A stretch of 5,828 nt of DNA, taken from assembly GCA_964611585.1 (NCBI GenBank), contig CAZTAK010000112.1, positions 1 through 5,828 of the forward strand, given 5' to 3'. Source of the DNA: CAZTAK01 sp964611585 (GTDB lineage: Bacteria > Pseudomonadota > Alphaproteobacteria > SHVP01). The number at the start of each line of letters is the position of its first letter. Position 1 is the stretch's first letter. Below the pieces are notes generated by a model. The model had not been told where the DNA came from and searched no databases. It saw nothing but the letters and a program-made list of their open reading frames with translations. Below are positions 3,723 through 5,828 of the stretch, one piece after another. The position numbers and the translations under genes are program-made.

Positions 3723-5828
3723 CGGCACCAGTCCAGTTCACCCTCGACGGAAGGCCGGTGACGGCCGAGCCCAACGAGACCCTGTGGGACGTTCACCTCC
3801 GTCTTGGCGGCGAGCTGCCGCATATGTGTTCGGGGCTCAACGCGCATTACCGCGCCGACGGCAATTGCCGGCTGTGCCTGGTCGAGATTGAAGGCGAAGG
3901 CACGCTGGCCGCCAGTTGCGTGCGAGAGCCGGCCGAGGGCATGGTGGTCCGCACCGAAAGCGACCGGGCCGTACACGCGCGCAAGCTGGTGATGGAGCTA
4001 CTGGTCGCGGATCACCCGGCGCGGCCGGAGAGCCACGACCCCGGTTCACGATTCTGGCACATGGCCGAATCGATGGACCAGACCACCAGCCGCTTCCCGG
4101 CCCGCATCCAGCCCGCCACCGATCTCAGCCACCCGGCGATGGCGGTCAAACTGGATGCCTGCATCCTGTGCACAAATTGCGTGCGCGCCTGCCGCGAGGT
4201 CCAGGTCAACGATGTGATCGGTCTGGCCTACCGCGGCGCCGATTCGAAGATCGTGTTCGACGTCGACGATGCGATGGGCGAAAGCACCTGCGTTGCCTGC
4301 GGCGAGTGCGTTCAGGCCTGCCCCACCGGCGCCTTGATGCCCGCCCACGGCGCCGGCGTTTTGAAAGCCGACCGCGAGGTCGAAAGCGTGTGCCCCTATT
4401 GCGGTGTCGGTTGTCAGATCACCTATCACGTCAAGCAAGATACGATTGTCACCGTCTCGGGGCGCGACGGACCCGCCAACCAGAACCGCCTCTGCGTCAA
4501 GGGCCGGTTCGGATTCGATTACGTCACCCACCCGCACCGGCTGACGAAACCTCTGATCCGCAAGGACGGCGTTCCCAAGAACATCGAGCCCGATATCGAT
4601 CCCGCGAACCCCCTCACCCATTTCCGCGAGGCGGACTGGGACGAGGCTCTCGATGCCGCCGCCACCGGCCTGAAGCGAATCCGCGACCAACGCGGCGGCC
4701 CGGCGCTGGCCGGTTTCGGATCGGCCAAGGGGTCGAACGAAGAAGCGTATTTGTTCCAAAAACTGTTCCGCGCCGGCCTCGGCACCAACAACGTCGATCA
4801 CTGCACGCGGCTTTGCCATGCCTCCTCGGTTGCGGCCTTGATGGAGACCATCGGTTCCGGCGCCGTCACCGCCCCCTTTGCAGAAGTCAAGAACGCCGAC
4901 GTGATCGTCGTGATTGGCTCCAACACCTCCGTCAATCATCCGGTGGCGGCGACATTTTTCCGCAACGCGGCCCAGGCTGGCGCGGAACTGATCGTGCTGG
5001 ACCCGCGCGGCGAGGCGCTGTCGCGCTATGCCAACCATATGGTGCGCTTCAAGCCGGGCACCGATGTCGCGCTGCTGAACGCGCTGATGCACGTCATCAT
5101 CGAAGAAGGCCTGTTCGACCGCGACTTCATCGCGCGTTTCACCGAAGGCTTCGACGCCCTTGAAAAGCATCTCAAGGCTTTCACGCCCGAGGCGATGGCG
5201 CCGCTCTGCGGAGTCGATGCCGAGACTTTGCGCCTGATCGCGCGGCTTTACGGCAACGCCGACGCCGCCATGATCTTCTGGGGCATGGGCATTTCGCAAC
5301 ACATCCACGGCACCGACAACGCGCGCTGCCTGATCTCGCTGGCGTTGATGTGTGGCCAGGTGGGACGGCCGGGCACCGGGCTCCATCCACTACGCGGCCA
5401 GAACAACGTGCAGGGGGCCTCGGACGTCGGCCTGATTCCGATGGTCTATCCCGATTACCAGCCAGTCGAATCGGAACAGGTCCGCAAACGGTTCGAGGAG
5501 CTATGGGACCGGCTGCTGGACCCGAATCCGGGCCTGACGGTGGTCGAGATCACCGACGCGATCCATACGGGTCAGATCCACGGCATGTACATCATGGGCG
5601 AAAACCCGGCGATGTCGGATCCCAACCTGAGCCACGCCCGCGCCGCGCTGGCAAAACTCGATCACCTGGTCGTACAGGACATCTTTCTGACCGAGACAGC
5701 CTGCTTCGCCGATGTGGTCCTGCCGGCGAGCGCCTTCCCGGAAAAGGACGGCACCTTCACCAACACCGACCGGCGCATTCAGAGGGGCCGCCGCGCCCTG
5801 CCGTTGCCGGGGAATACGCGCCCGGACC
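3719..5828 (+). CDS. fdh1A: Formate dehydrogenase alpha (catalytic) subunit, Fdh1A/FdsA type, 3' truncated by window edge
   Basis: This W/Mo-bis-pterin enzyme subunit oxidises formate to CO2 and, with beta, reduces NAD+. The frame is open for 703 codons to the window end; family members have roughly 960-990 residues, so the C-terminal pterin-binding part is missing here only because of the edge. In order there are an N-terminal [2Fe-2S] ferredoxin domain (Cys37, 50, 53, 67), two [4Fe-4S] ferredoxin motifs (Cys148/151/154/158 and Cys191/194/197/201), and the oxidoreductase [4Fe-4S] motif (Cys225/228/232/259) followed by Lys261. The catalytic domain has Cys366-His367 (CTRLCHASS), the expected metal ligand and its neighbouring His, and Arg559 in LRGQNNVQGASD. 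A Cys rather than selenocysteine (TGC, no TGA) is used. Between Cys67 and Cys148 there is no Cys, so the His-Cys3 [4Fe-4S] site of NuoG and Rhodobacter FdsA is absent. The ATG overlaps the beta stop and is preceded by GAGGGCGGGG. Sequence cannot tell tungsten from molybdenum use. Confidence 0.97.
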   Translation, partial: MTAPVQFTLDGRPVTAEPNETLWDVHLRLGGELPHMCSGLNAHYRADGNCRLCLVEIEGEGTLAASCVREPAEGMVVRTESDRAVHARKLVMELLVADHPARPESHDPGSRFWHMAESMDQTTSRFPARIQPATDLSHPAMAVKLDACILCTNCVRACREVQVNDVIGLAYRGADSKIVFDVDDAMGESTCVACGECVQACPTGALMPAHGAGVLKADREVESVCPYCGVGCQITYHVKQDTIVTVSGRDGPANQNRLCVKGRFGFDYVTHPHRLTKPLIRKDGVPKNIEPDIDPANPLTHFREADWDEALDAAATGLKRIRDQRGGPALAGFGSAKGSNEEAYLFQKLFRAGLGTNNVDHCTRLCHASSVAALMETIGSGAVTAPFAEVKNADVIVVIGSNTSVNHPVAATFFRNAAQAGAELIVLDPRGEALSRYANHMVRFKPGTDVALLNALMHVIIEEGLFDRDFIARFTEGFDALEKHLKAFTPEAMAPLCGVDAETLRLIARLYGNADAAMIFWGMGISQHIHGTDNARCLISLALMCGQVGRPGTGLHPLRGQNNVQGASDVGLIPMVYPDYQPVESEQVRKRFEELWDRLLDPNPGLTVVEITDAIHTGQIHGMYIMGENPAMSDPNLSHARAALAKLDHLVVQDIFLTETACFADVVLPASAFPEKDGTFTNTDRRIQRGRRALPLPGNTRPD

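Noticed and set aside
1998..3728. A 576-codon minus-strand open frame opposite fdh1B
   Set aside because: It mirrors a clearly identified gene. GC-rich coding DNA commonly leaves the antisense frame open, and the translation shows no family motif.
4046..5386. A 446-codon minus-strand open frame, and a 415-codon plus-strand frame at 3916-5163, over fdh1A
   Set aside because: Both overlap the catalytic subunit, whose Fe-S and active-site motifs are intact in frame. The alternative frames read as Arg/Ala/Pro-rich noise.

Overview
The window comes from a GC-rich bacterium, very probably an alphaproteobacterium. The evidence is a DUF3553 protein (a family I know mainly from Alphaproteobacteria), an alphaproteobacterial-type elongator tRNA-Met, a CtrA-like box, and a two-subunit NAD-dependent formate dehydrogenase of the kind described in Methylorubrum (Methylobacterium) extorquens as FDH1. 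No mobile element, CRISPR array or long repeat was seen.

Left part, minus strand (1-1385): mnmA, the tRNA 2-thiouridylase, is followed downstream by a tRNA-Met gene whose 3' end is cut by the window edge. A good sigma70-type promoter for the tRNA (TTGACA / TATACG, 18-base spacer) overlaps the mnmA stop codon. A second promoter-like pair lies so close to the mnmA ATG that the mRNA would be leaderless, which fits the lack of a Shine-Dalgarno sequence there.

Middle (1352-1860): a 509-base divergent region with no confident gene. It holds the mnmA promoter, a CtrA-like box (ATAA-N7-TTAACCAT), a doubtful 37-codon ORF, and a -10-like CATAAT upstream of the rightward genes.

Right part, plus strand (1861-5828): three genes joined by two ATGA stop/start overlaps. 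They are a 63-residue DUF3553 protein, a 557-residue NuoE-NuoF fusion (formate dehydrogenase beta subunit) and the catalytic alpha subunit, which is open at the right edge after 703 codons. The alpha subunit oxidises formate at a W/Mo-bis-pterin centre held by a Cys. Electrons pass along Fe-S clusters in alpha to the clusters and FMN of beta, where NAD+ is reduced. The alpha ORF has no stop in the window, so a search for closed ORFs would miss it. It is the largest gene here.

The most unusual points are the apparent translational coupling of a Tudor/CarD-like DUF3553 protein to a formate dehydrogenase, the absence of the His-Cys3 [4Fe-4S] motif from the NuoG-like part of alpha, the CtrA-like site in the divergent region, and the compact promoter arrangement at both ends of mnmA.
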